The position numbers and the translations under genes are program-made. The notes beneath the pieces are model-generated. The model searched no databases, was not told the DNA's origin, and was given only the letters and a program-made list of their open reading frames with translations. A stretch of 13,786 bases of DNA from JANYCD01 sp043738385 (GTDB lineage Bacteria > Pseudomonadota > Gammaproteobacteria > Burkholderiales > Rhodocyclaceae). The stretch is from positions 1 to 13,786 of the forward strand of contig JAYUGL010000165.1 of the NCBI GenBank assembly GCA_043738385.1, read 5' to 3'. This document shows positions 6,761 to 13,786 of this stretch, in pieces. Each line of letters opens with the position of its first letter. Within the stretch, counting starts at the first letter, position 1.

Positions 6761-7504
6761 ATGACCGACGACCAACTCCTGCGTTACAGCCGTCACGTCC
6801 TGCTGCCGGAAATTGGACTCGATGGGCAGGAGAGACTTGGCAACGCGCGCGCGCTCGTCATCGGCGCCGGCGGGCTGGGCTCTCCCGCTGCTTATTATCT
6901 TGCCTCGGCCGGCATCGGCACACTGATTCTCGCCGACGGAGATACGGTCGACCTGACCAACCTGCAACGCCAAATTCTCCATCGCACCGAGTCCATCGGA
7001 CAAGCCAAAGCTCTGTCGGGACAATACACGCTCCGCGGGATCAACCCCGAGTGCCAAGTCGTCGCGCTGACCGAGCGCCTTGAAGGCGAGCGGCTGGAAC
7101 AGGAAATCGCACGGGTCGATGTTGTCCTCGACTGCTCGGACAACTTCGCCACGCGCCACGCGGCCAACCGCGCTTGTGTCGCAGCGCGCAAACCACTGGT
7201 GTCCGGCGCCGCCATCCGCTTCGATGGACAGGTCGCCGTATTCGATTCACGCCAGAAAAATGCGCCCTGCTACAACTGCCTGTTCCCCGAAGACGACGAC
7301 GTTGAAGAAGTGCGCTGCGCGGTGATGGGCGTATTTGCCCCGCTGACCGGCATCATCGGCAGCGTACAGGCCGCCGAAGCACTGAAACTGTTGATTGGCT
7401 GTGGCAACTCATTGGCCGGTCGATTGCTGCTGCTCGACGGCCTCGCCATGGAGTGGCGCTCGATCAAGGTGCCGCGCGATCCGGGGTGCACGGTATGCGG
7501 GTAA
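6761..7504 (+). CDS. moeB: HesA/MoeB/ThiF-family sulfur-carrier protein adenylyltransferase
   Basis: A 247-residue E1-like enzyme. Members adenylate the C-terminal glycine of a ubiquitin-like sulfur carrier: MoaD in molybdopterin or ThiS in thiamine synthesis. The nucleotide-binding motif GAGGLGSPAAYYLASAG and the DGDTVDLTNLQRQILH segment are intact. Two CxxC pairs, C170/C173 in CYNC and C243/C246 in CTVC, form the structural zinc site. C186 in the RCAVMG crossover loop is where ThiF-type proteins carry a reactive cysteine. No rhodanese domain is fused. MoeB and ThiF cannot be told apart with certainty from sequence alone, and no thi or moa gene is present here; the symbol is the more likely of the two. 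It follows ctpA by 60 bases and has no strong ribosome site. Confidence 0.85.
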   Translation: MTDDQLLRYSRHVLLPEIGLDGQERLGNARALVIGAGGLGSPAAYYLASAGIGTLILADGDTVDLTNLQRQILHRTESIGQAKALSGQYTLRGINPECQVVALTERLEGERLEQEIARVDVVLDCSDNFATRHAANRACVAARKPLVSGAAIRFDGQVAVFDSRQKNAPCYNCLFPEDDDVEEVRCAVMGVFAPLTGIIGSVQAAEALKLLIGCGNSLAGRLLLLDGLAMEWRSIKVPRDPGCTVCG

Positions 7505-7527
7505 CGTCTGCCTGCGAGCCGTAACGC

Positions 7528-8430
7528 TCAGTCGTCGTGTAGCTGGCTGCCCGTAAGGCGGGTATAGGCTTCGCGGTACTTGGCGGTGGTCTTTTCGATG
7601 ACTTCTGCGGGCAACTTGGGTCCCGGCGCCTGCTTGTTCCAATCCCGGGTTTCCAAATAGTCGCGGACGAATTGTTTGTCGAAGCTGGGTGGACTACTGC
7701 CGGCTTTGTACTGATCGGCCGGCCAGAAACGTGACGAGTCGGGCGTCAACACTTCGTCGATCAGATACAGGCGGCCATTTTCATCCTGACCGAACTCAAA
7801 TTTCGTGTCGGCAATGATGATGCCGTGCACGCTGGCGAAGGCCGCCGCCTCGCGGTAGAGCCGAATGGTCACGTCGCGCACCTTGGCTGACAACTCGGCG
7901 CCAATCAGTTTTTCCGTCGTGGCGAAGTCGATGTTCTCGTCGTGCTCGCCCATTTCGGCCTTGGTGGCAGGCGTGAAGATCGGATGCGGCAGCTGCTGGG
8001 CCAGTTGCAGCCCAGCCGGCAGGGTAATGCCGCACACGCCGCCGGTCGCCTGATAATCTTTCCAGCCAGAGCCGATCAGGTAACCGCGCACCACCGCTTC
8101 GATCGGCAGCGGTTTCAAGCGTTTCACCACAATTGAACGACCGCGGACCTGGTTACGTTCTTCGTCGGTCGCGACCACCGTCTCCGGATCGATACCGGTG
8201 AGTTGATTGGGGATGACATGCGCCAGCTTGCCAAACCAGAAATTGGCCACGGCGGTGAGGACGTGCCCCTTGTCCGGAATCGGATCGGGCAGGATGACAT
8301 CGAAGGCGGACAGGCGGTCACTGGCAATCACCAGCAGCTTGTCGGCGTCGACCGCATAGATATCGCGCACCTTGCCGCGGCCAAGCAGCGGCAGGCTGGC
8401 GATATTCGATTCAAAAAGTGTTTGCGTCAT
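7528..8430 (-). CDS. purC: Phosphoribosylaminoimidazole-succinocarboxamide (SAICAR) synthase
   Basis: A 300-residue cytoplasmic ligase that joins aspartate to CAIR using ATP in de novo purine synthesis. The sequence shows the N-terminal ATP loop GRGKVRDIYAV (residues 17-27), the SDRLSAFDVILPDPIPDKG block, EAVVRGYLIGSGWKDYQ and the signature LIDEVLTPDSSRFWPAD. The length is that of the longer, about 300-residue subgroup, not the roughly 237-residue Escherichia coli type. It ends the central-carbon operon, 32 bases after fba, with no strong Shine-Dalgarno before the ATG. Placement of purC behind fba is familiar from betaproteobacterial genomes and often precedes more purine genes, but here the next gene is the convergent moeB. 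No clear terminator lies in the 23 bases between them. Confidence 0.96.
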   Translation of the reverse strand: MTQTLFESNIASLPLLGRGKVRDIYAVDADKLLVIASDRLSAFDVILPDPIPDKGHVLTAVANFWFGKLAHVIPNQLTGIDPETVVATDEERNQVRGRSIVVKRLKPLPIEAVVRGYLIGSGWKDYQATGGVCGITLPAGLQLAQQLPHPIFTPATKAEMGEHDENIDFATTEKLIGAELSAKVRDVTIRLYREAAAFASVHGIIIADTKFEFGQDENGRLYLIDEVLTPDSSRFWPADQYKAGSSPPSFDKQFVRDYLETRDWNKQAPGPKLPAEVIEKTTAKYREAYTRLTGSQLHDD

Positions 8431-8462
8431 GATGGGTGGGTAAAAATCATTTCACCAAACGT

Positions 8463-9527
8463 TTATTTAACGATCTGGTTGAGTTCGCCCTTCTTGTAGC
8501 GATCAGCGATTTTCTCCAGCGGCACCACCTTGATCTTGCTGGCCTGGCCGGCACAGCCGAATTGCTGGTAACGCGCCAGACAAATCTTTTTCGCGGCTTC
8601 ACGCGCCGGCTTGAGGTAATCGCGCGGATCGAATTTGGATGGATTCTCGGCGAGGTAACGGCGAATGGCGCCGGTCATGGCCAGCCGGATGTCGGTGTCG
8701 ATGTTGATCTTGCGCACGCCATGCTTGATGCCTTCCTGAATTTCCTCGACCGGCACGCCGTAGGTTTCTTTCATGTCGCCGCCGAACTGGCGGATCTCGG
8801 CCAGCAATTCCTGCGGCACCGACGACGAGCCATGCATCACCAGATGCGTGTTGGGAATGCGGGCATGGATTTCCTTGATGCGGCCGATGGCGAGAATATC
8901 GCCGGTGGGTTTCTTGGTGAACTTGTAGGCGCCGTGCGAGGTGCCGATGGCGATGGCCAGCGCATCGCATTGGGTGCGCTTGACGAAGTCGGCGGCTTGC
9001 TCTGGGTCGGTGAGCAATTGTTCACGCGTCATGTGGCCGTCGGCGCCGTGACCGTCTTCCTTGTCGCCTTTCATGGTTTCGAGCGAACCCAGGCAGCCCA
9101 GTTCCGCTTCGACCGTCACACCGATGGCGTGGGCCATCTCGGTCACCTTGCGCGAAACTTCGACGTTGTAGTCGTAACTGGAGATGGACTTGCCGTCTTC
9201 CATCAGCGAACCATCCATCATGACGCTGGTGAACCCGGACTTGATGGCGGCAAGGCAAACGGCAGGCGACTGGCCGTGATCCTGATGCATGACGACGGGG
9301 ATGTTCGGATAGGTCTCAAGCGCAGCCAGGATCTGATGGCGCAGGAAAGCTTCGCCGGCGTATTTGCGGGCGCCGGCAGACGCCTGCATGATCACCGGCG
9401 CGTCCAGCTCACTGGCGGCTTCCATGATGGCCCACACCTGCTCCATGTTGTTAACGTTGAAGGCGGGCAGGCCGTAGCTGTTTTCGGCGGCGTGGTCGAG
9501 CAATTGGCGCATGGATACGAGCGGCAT
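8463..9527 (-). CDS. fba: Class II fructose-bisphosphate aldolase
   Basis: A 354-residue zinc-dependent aldolase that cleaves or forms fructose-1,6-bisphosphate; the same family (CbbA type) forms sedoheptulose-1,7-bisphosphate in Calvin-cycle organisms. The catalytic and metal segment HQDHGQSP holds D83 and zinc ligand H84; the GTSHGAYKF and MHGSSSVP segments carry the other zinc histidines; NIDTDIR is the phosphate-binding region. The open frame extends to 9626, but the ATG at 9527 is chosen. It gives the usual MPLVSMRQLLDHA start, has AGGAG six bases upstream, and avoids overlapping pyk, which the longer form would. Fifth gene of the tkt-gap-pgk-pyk-fba-purC run. Confidence 0.96.
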   Translation of the reverse strand: MPLVSMRQLLDHAAENSYGLPAFNVNNMEQVWAIMEAASELDAPVIMQASAGARKYAGEAFLRHQILAALETYPNIPVVMHQDHGQSPAVCLAAIKSGFTSVMMDGSLMEDGKSISSYDYNVEVSRKVTEMAHAIGVTVEAELGCLGSLETMKGDKEDGHGADGHMTREQLLTDPEQAADFVKRTQCDALAIAIGTSHGAYKFTKKPTGDILAIGRIKEIHARIPNTHLVMHGSSSVPQELLAEIRQFGGDMKETYGVPVEEIQEGIKHGVRKINIDTDIRLAMTGAIRRYLAENPSKFDPRDYLKPAREAAKKICLARYQQFGCAGQASKIKVVPLEKIADRYKKGELNQIVK

Positions 9528-9533
9528 AGCAGT

Positions 9534-9538
9534 CTCCT
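9534..9538 (-). promoter_or_regulatory. Ribosome binding site of fba
   Basis: On the minus strand AGGAG lies six bases before the ATG at 9527. It fixes the fba start and shows that this operon uses canonical ribosome sites, in contrast to pyk and pgk, whose upstream bases are repeat sequence. Confidence 0.8.
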
Positions 9539-9546
9539 GGGTAACG

Positions 9547-10983
9547 TTAATGTTTGGGCCGATGCTCGCCGACCTTGACGAGCTTGAGGGTATTGGTTCC
9601 GCCCGGCTGTCCAATGGGTTCACCAATGGTCATGACGATGAGATCGCCGGGTTCCACTGCACCAGCGAGGATCAACACTTCTTCCGCTTCGCGCAGCAAT
9701 TCGTCGCGGTCTTCCTCGACATCACGCATCAACAGCGGGTGCACGTCGCGCAACACGCTGAGCTTGTAGCGGGTACGGATCTTTGGCGTCAAAGCGTAGA
9801 TCGGCACACCGCAATCGAGCCGCGACAGCCACAATGCCGTCGAGCCGGATTCGGTGAGGGAGGCAATGGCCTTGACCTTGAGGTGATGGGCGGTGAACAA
9901 GGCCGCCATGGCGATCGACTGATCGATGCGGGTAAACACGCGATCAAGGAAATGCCGGTCGAGCGACACCTCGGCGGATTTTTCCGCCTCGACGCAGATG
10001 CGCGCCATGGACTCCACGGTCTGCACCGGATAGTCGCCCGAGGCGGTCTCCGCCGAGAGCATCACCGCATCGGTGCCGTCGAGCACTGCATTGGCAACAT
10101 CCGAGACTTCGGCGCGGGTCGGCACCGGGCTGTGGATCATCGACTCCATCATCTGGGTGGCGGTGATGACGAACTTGTTGTGTTCGCGCGCGACGCGGAT
10201 GATGCGCTTTTGCAGCGCCGGCACCGCGGCGTCGCCGACTTCCACGGCGAGATCGCCGCGCGCCACCATCACGCCGTCGGTGGCATGGAGGATGTCTTCC
10301 AGATTGGCAACCGCTTCGACGCGCTCGATCTTGGCGATCACCAGCGCGTCGGAGCCGGCCTCGCGCAACAGGTCACGGGCCAGACGCATGTCGCTGCCGG
10401 ACTTGGGGAAGGAGACCGCCACGTAGTCCACGTTGAGGCTGGCGGCGGTCTTGATGTCTTCGATGTCCTTGGGCGTCAATGCGGGCGCCGAGAGGCCGCC
10501 GCCCTGTTTGTTGATGCCCTTGTTGTTGGAGAGTTCGCCGTCATGGCGCACCCGGCAATGAATCTCGGATGCTTCGATGCGCTCGATATCCATCACGACC
10601 TTGCCATCGTCCAGCAGCAATACGTCGCCGCACACCACGTCGTCGATCAGCTCCGGATAATCGAGACCGACGCGTGTGCTGTCGCCCGGCACCTCGCTGG
10701 CATCGAGGATGAAGGATTGTCCGGCGCGCAGCTGGGTTTTCTTGTCGGCAAATTTTCCGATGCGGATCTTGGGCCCTTGCAGATCGGCCATGATGCCGAC
10801 GGTACGGCCGTAGGTACGCATGGCCTGCTGCAGCATGTCAACGCGCTGGCGATGGTCTTCAGAATTGCCGTGGGAAAAATTGAGGCGGATCACGTCGATG
10901 CCTGCCGCGACTAGCGCCGACAGCGTTTTCAAATCGCTGGATGCGGGACCGAGGGTGGCAACGATCTTGGTGGCGCGCAGCAT
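9547..10983 (-). CDS. pyk: Pyruvate kinase
   Basis: A 478-residue enzyme that converts phosphoenolpyruvate and ADP to pyruvate and ATP. The N-terminal TKIVATLGPASS and VIRLNFSHG segments (R33, N35, S37, H38) bind substrate and potassium. IMADLQGPKIRIG, the IAKIERVEAV segment with the catalytic lysine, VMVARGDLAVE with the metal-binding acid, and ATQMMESMI ... PTRAEVSDVANAVLDGTDAVMLSAETASG complete the barrel. The C-terminal regulatory domain is present, so length and architecture are normal. It lies between pgk and fba. Its ATG has no Shine-Dalgarno; the upstream bases belong to the repeat hairpin at 10991-11050. A pyruvate kinase inside a run of reversible, gluconeogenic-capable enzymes means catabolic flux is co-expressed with them. 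Confidence 0.97.
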   Translation of the reverse strand: MLRATKIVATLGPASSDLKTLSALVAAGIDVIRLNFSHGNSEDHRQRVDMLQQAMRTYGRTVGIMADLQGPKIRIGKFADKKTQLRAGQSFILDASEVPGDSTRVGLDYPELIDDVVCGDVLLLDDGKVVMDIERIEASEIHCRVRHDGELSNNKGINKQGGGLSAPALTPKDIEDIKTAASLNVDYVAVSFPKSGSDMRLARDLLREAGSDALVIAKIERVEAVANLEDILHATDGVMVARGDLAVEVGDAAVPALQKRIIRVAREHNKFVITATQMMESMIHSPVPTRAEVSDVANAVLDGTDAVMLSAETASGDYPVQTVESMARICVEAEKSAEVSLDRHFLDRVFTRIDQSIAMAALFTAHHLKVKAIASLTESGSTALWLSRLDCGVPIYALTPKIRTRYKLSVLRDVHPLLMRDVEEDRDELLREAEEVLILAGAVEPGDLIVMTIGEPIGQPGGTNTLKLVKVGEHRPKH

Positions 10984-10990
10984 GGTGTTC

Positions 10991-11050
10991 AGTGATGAGT
11001 GGAGGGCGAAGATCGGAAGGCGGACCCGATTTTACTCCTCACCCTTCACT
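10991..11050. repeat. Heptad inverted repeat between pgk and pyk
   Basis: An imperfect hairpin fills almost all of the 62-base gap and overlaps the pgk stop codon. Outer arms 10991-11006 and 11035-11050 give eleven Watson-Crick pairs, two wobbles and three mismatches. An inner stem pairs 11009-11016 with 11026-11033 around a nine-base loop. In the transcribed direction the 5' arm reads AGTGAAGGGTGAGGAG, the same GTGARRR-type units as at 5206-5218. The pgk stop is followed by two more stops at exact 7-base spacing, TGA-AGGG-TGA-GGAG-TAA, closing all three frames. The hairpin ends seven bases before the pyk start codon. No U-tract follows. Confidence 0.7.
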
Positions 11051-12230
11051 CGGCCGCTCTCTGCTCGAGGATTTCCACCGCCGGAAGTTTGCGGCCTTCG
11101 AGGAACTCGAGGAACGCGCCGCCGCCGGTGGAGATGTAGCCGATCTGCTTTTCGATGTGGTACTTGGCGATGGCCGCCAGCGTATCGCCGCCACCAGCGA
11201 TGGAGAAGGCCGGGGAATGCGCGATGGCCGCAGCCAGCATCTTGGTGCCGCCACCAAACTGGTCGAACTCGAATACGCCGACCGGACCGTTCCAGACAAT
11301 GGTGCCGGCATGGGCCAGGATATTGGCGAACTTCGCCGAGGTGCGCGGGCCGATGTCGAGAATCATGTCATCGGGCGCAACGTCGTTGGCCGATACCCGG
11401 TTGGCGCGCGCCAGCGGCGACAACTCGTTGGCGACCACCACGTCTTCGGGAATCGGCACCGACGCGCCACGCTTGTCCATCATGTCCATGATGTTGCGAG
11501 CCTCCTCGACGAGGTCGAGTTCGACAAGTGAATTCCCGATCGGCAAGTCATTGGCCACCATGAAGGTATTGGCAATGCCGCCGCCGACGATCAACTGGTC
11601 CACTTTTTCCGCCAGCGACTTGAGTATCGTCAGCTTGGACGACACCTTGCTGCCGGCCACGATGGCCACCAGCGGGCGCTTGGGGTTGTGCAGGGCGCGA
11701 CCGAGCGCATCAAGTTCCGCCGCCAGCAAGGGCCCAGCACAGGCCACCGGCGCATATTTCGCAATGCCGTAGGTCGTCGCTTCAGCTCGGTGCGCGGTGC
11801 CGAAGGCATCGTTGACATAGATGTCGCAGAGCTTGGCCATTTTCTTTGCCAGCGCATCGTCGTTCTTTTTCTCGCCCTTGTTGCCGCGACAATTTTCCAG
11901 CAACACGATCTCGCCAGTCTTCACTTCAAAACCGCCGTCGACCCAGTTGCCGATCAACGGCACCTTGCGCTCCAGCAATTCCGCCAAACGTTTGGCGATT
12001 GGCGCCAGCGAGTCTTCCGGTTTCAGATCCCCCTCGACCGGCCGCCCCAAGTGTGAAGTCAGCATGACCGCGGCGCCCGCCTTGAGACAGTATTCGACCG
12101 CCGGAATCGAGGCACGGATGCGCGTGTCCTCGGTGATGTTGCCGTGCTCGTCCTGCGGTACGTTGAGATCAGCGCGGATGAAAACGCGCTTGCCCTTGAG
12201 GTCGAGATCGTTGAGGCGAATAAATTTCAT
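11046..12230 (-). CDS. pgk: Phosphoglycerate kinase
   Basis: A 394-residue monomeric enzyme that transfers phosphate between 1,3-bisphosphoglycerate and ADP. The N-terminal substrate half shows FIRADLNVPQD, TSHLGRP and YVNDAFGTAHR. The nucleotide half shows GSKVSSKL, NGPVGVFE, GGGDTLAAI and the STGGGAFLEFLEG loop near the C-terminus. Length is normal. The segment usually written ENVRF reads ENCRG here, close to variants I recall from betaproteobacteria. The ATG at 12230 gives the standard MKFIRLNDLDLKGKRVFIRADL start but has no Shine-Dalgarno: only four adenines separate it from the repeat hairpin, leaving an A/T-rich initiation context. Third gene of the run, 89 bases after gap. Confidence 0.97.
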   Translation of the reverse strand: MKFIRLNDLDLKGKRVFIRADLNVPQDEHGNITEDTRIRASIPAVEYCLKAGAAVMLTSHLGRPVEGDLKPEDSLAPIAKRLAELLERKVPLIGNWVDGGFEVKTGEIVLLENCRGNKGEKKNDDALAKKMAKLCDIYVNDAFGTAHRAEATTYGIAKYAPVACAGPLLAAELDALGRALHNPKRPLVAIVAGSKVSSKLTILKSLAEKVDQLIVGGGIANTFMVANDLPIGNSLVELDLVEEARNIMDMMDKRGASVPIPEDVVVANELSPLARANRVSANDVAPDDMILDIGPRTSAKFANILAHAGTIVWNGPVGVFEFDQFGGGTKMLAAAIAHSPAFSIAGGGDTLAAIAKYHIEKQIGYISTGGGAFLEFLEGRKLPAVEILEQRAAE

Positions 12231-12233
12231 TTT

Positions 12234-12319
12234 TAGGGACTAGGGGCTGGGGACTAGGGACTAGGGGAAAGACGGCTGGGGCTAAGGTTTCTAGTCCCTG
12301 GCCCCTAGCCTCTAGCCCC

Positions 12320-12322
<3 letters not shown>
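12234..12322. repeat. TAGGGRC heptad inverted repeat between gap and pgk
   Basis: This element fills nearly the whole 89-base gap. The left arm is a run of 7-base units: TAGGGAC, TAGGGGC, TGGGGAC, TAGGGAC, TAGGGGA (12234-12268). The right arm (12291-12320) is its inverted copy. Pairing 12235-12264 with 12291-12320 gives 30 positions with 25 Watson-Crick pairs. In the plus-strand sense three more are G-T and two are mismatches; in the operon transcript (minus) two are G-U and three are mismatches. The loop is 26 bases. The last base of the arm is the first base of the gap stop codon complement, and the hairpin ends about four bases before the pgk ATG. CTAG recurs, giving TAG stops on both strands in two of three frames each. 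Confidence 0.8.
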
Positions 12323-13318
<996 letters not shown>

Positions 13319-13325
13319 GCTGAAA

Positions 13326-13330
13326 CTCCT
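13326..13330 (-). promoter_or_regulatory. Ribosome binding site of gap
   Basis: On the minus strand AGGAG lies seven bases before the gap ATG at 13318, in the 23-base gap after the tkt stop codon. It is a canonical site. Confidence 0.8.
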
Positions 13331-13341
13331 GAAATGATGGA

Positions 13342-13786
13342 CTAGATCACGTTCTTCACGGTAGCAACCACATTCTCTACCGTGAAACCAAACGCCTTGA
13401 ACAACACGCCGGCAGGCGCGGATTCACCGAAGTGATCGATGCCGACGACTGCGCCATCGAGGCCGACGTACTTGCGCCACAGGTCAGCAACCCCGGCTTC
13501 GACAGCGATGCGTACCACGCCTTTCGGCAAGACACTTTCCCGGTAAGCCTTGTCCTGGCGGTCGAAGAGGCTAGTGCAAGGCATGGAGACAACGCGCGTC
13601 GCGATGCCTTGCTCCGTCAGCTTGGCCTGGGCCTTGAGCGCCAGATCCATTTCCGAACCCGTCGCGATGATGATCGCGACGGGTGAGCCATTACAGCCGG
13701 AGATCACGTAGCCGCCCTTGACGATGTTGGCCTGCGTTGCGGCGTCGCGTTGGACGAAGGGCAGGTTCTGGCGCGACAGCGCCAGC
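13342..13786 (-). CDS. tkt: Transketolase, C-terminal part (runs off the window)
   Basis: The last 147 codons of a transketolase, open to the right edge of the window, so the start and about three quarters of the gene are outside. Transketolase moves two-carbon units between sugar phosphates with thiamine diphosphate. At the edge the frame reads LALSRQNLPF, the conserved segment that opens the C-terminal domain, followed by VISGCNGSPVAIIIATGSE, VVSMPCTSLFDRQ and GIDHFGESAPAGVLFKAFGFT, all typical of the family. An internal GTG at 13707 could be misread as a start; the homology upstream of it shows it is not. First gene seen of the leftward run, 23 bases before gap. In autotrophs the same gene order is called cbbT-cbbG-cbbK, but no RuBisCO or phosphoribulokinase gene is visible here. 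Confidence 0.95.
   Translation of the reverse strand, partial: LALSRQNLPFVQRDAATQANIVKGGYVISGCNGSPVAIIIATGSEMDLALKAQAKLTEQGIATRVVSMPCTSLFDRQDKAYRESVLPKGVVRIAVEAGVADLWRKYVGLDGAVVGIDHFGESAPAGVLFKAFGFTVENVVATVKNVI

Noticed and set aside
8436..9578. 380-codon plus-strand open frame opposite fba
   Set aside because: It is antisense to a conserved aldolase and its translation has the same shadow composition.
9528..9626. 33-residue N-terminal extension of fba
   Set aside because: It would overlap the end of pyk, has low-complexity serine-rich sequence, and ignores the AGGAG site placed before the ATG at 9527.
9511..10914. 467-codon plus-strand open frame opposite pyk
   Set aside because: It lies wholly antisense to a well-conserved pyruvate kinase, its translation shows no recognisable family, and long antisense frames are expected in high-GC genes.

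Overview
The window is an ordinary, densely packed stretch of chromosome from a high-GC proteobacterium. Protein sequence style and gene order point to a betaproteobacterium, probably Rhodocyclales or Nitrosomonadales. The clearest hints are the tkt-gap-pgk-pyk-fba-purC run, SecB encoded beside glutaredoxin and gpsA, and gpmA-envC-ctpA-moeB. Genus cannot be set from the sequence alone. I see no mobile element, CRISPR array, tRNA, rRNA or phage gene. Coding density is very high and no gap exceeds about 115 bases.

Layout. (1) 24-488 (+): trmL, a tRNA wobble-base methyltransferase, convergent with the next block. (2) 492-3129 (-): a leftward group read as membrane rhodanese-like protein, glutaredoxin 3, SecB, a secreted SH3 protein and gpsA. 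(3) 3130-3243: divergent promoter region. (4) 3244-7504 (+): gpmA, envC (amidase activator), ctpA (S41 protease) and a MoeB/ThiF-type adenylyltransferase, convergent with the last block. (5) 7528-13786 (-): tkt (partial, running off the right edge), gap, pgk, pyk, fba and purC, read leftward as one central-carbon operon.

How the genes fit together. Block 5 encodes transketolase, GAPDH, phosphoglycerate kinase, class II aldolase and pyruvate kinase: lower glycolysis/gluconeogenesis plus the regeneration side of pentose or Calvin metabolism, ending in a purine biosynthesis gene. gpmA in block 4 supplies the mutase step missing from block 5. envC and ctpA both act on cell-envelope remodelling outside the cytoplasm. 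Block 2 mixes protein export, thiol redox and phospholipid precursor synthesis.

The most unusual content is between genes, not in them. Three intergenic gaps (envC/ctpA, pgk/pyk, gap/pgk) are almost filled by inverted repeats built from degenerate 7-base units of two kinds, GTGARRR and TAGGGRC. Each starts in or directly after the upstream stop codon and ends a few bases before the downstream start codon, where no good Shine-Dalgarno is visible. In two of the three, the gene's own stop codon is the first of three stops spaced exactly 7 bases apart, so all three frames are closed. The second oddity is a rhodanese-like protein with no cysteine at all, its catalytic position being aspartate.
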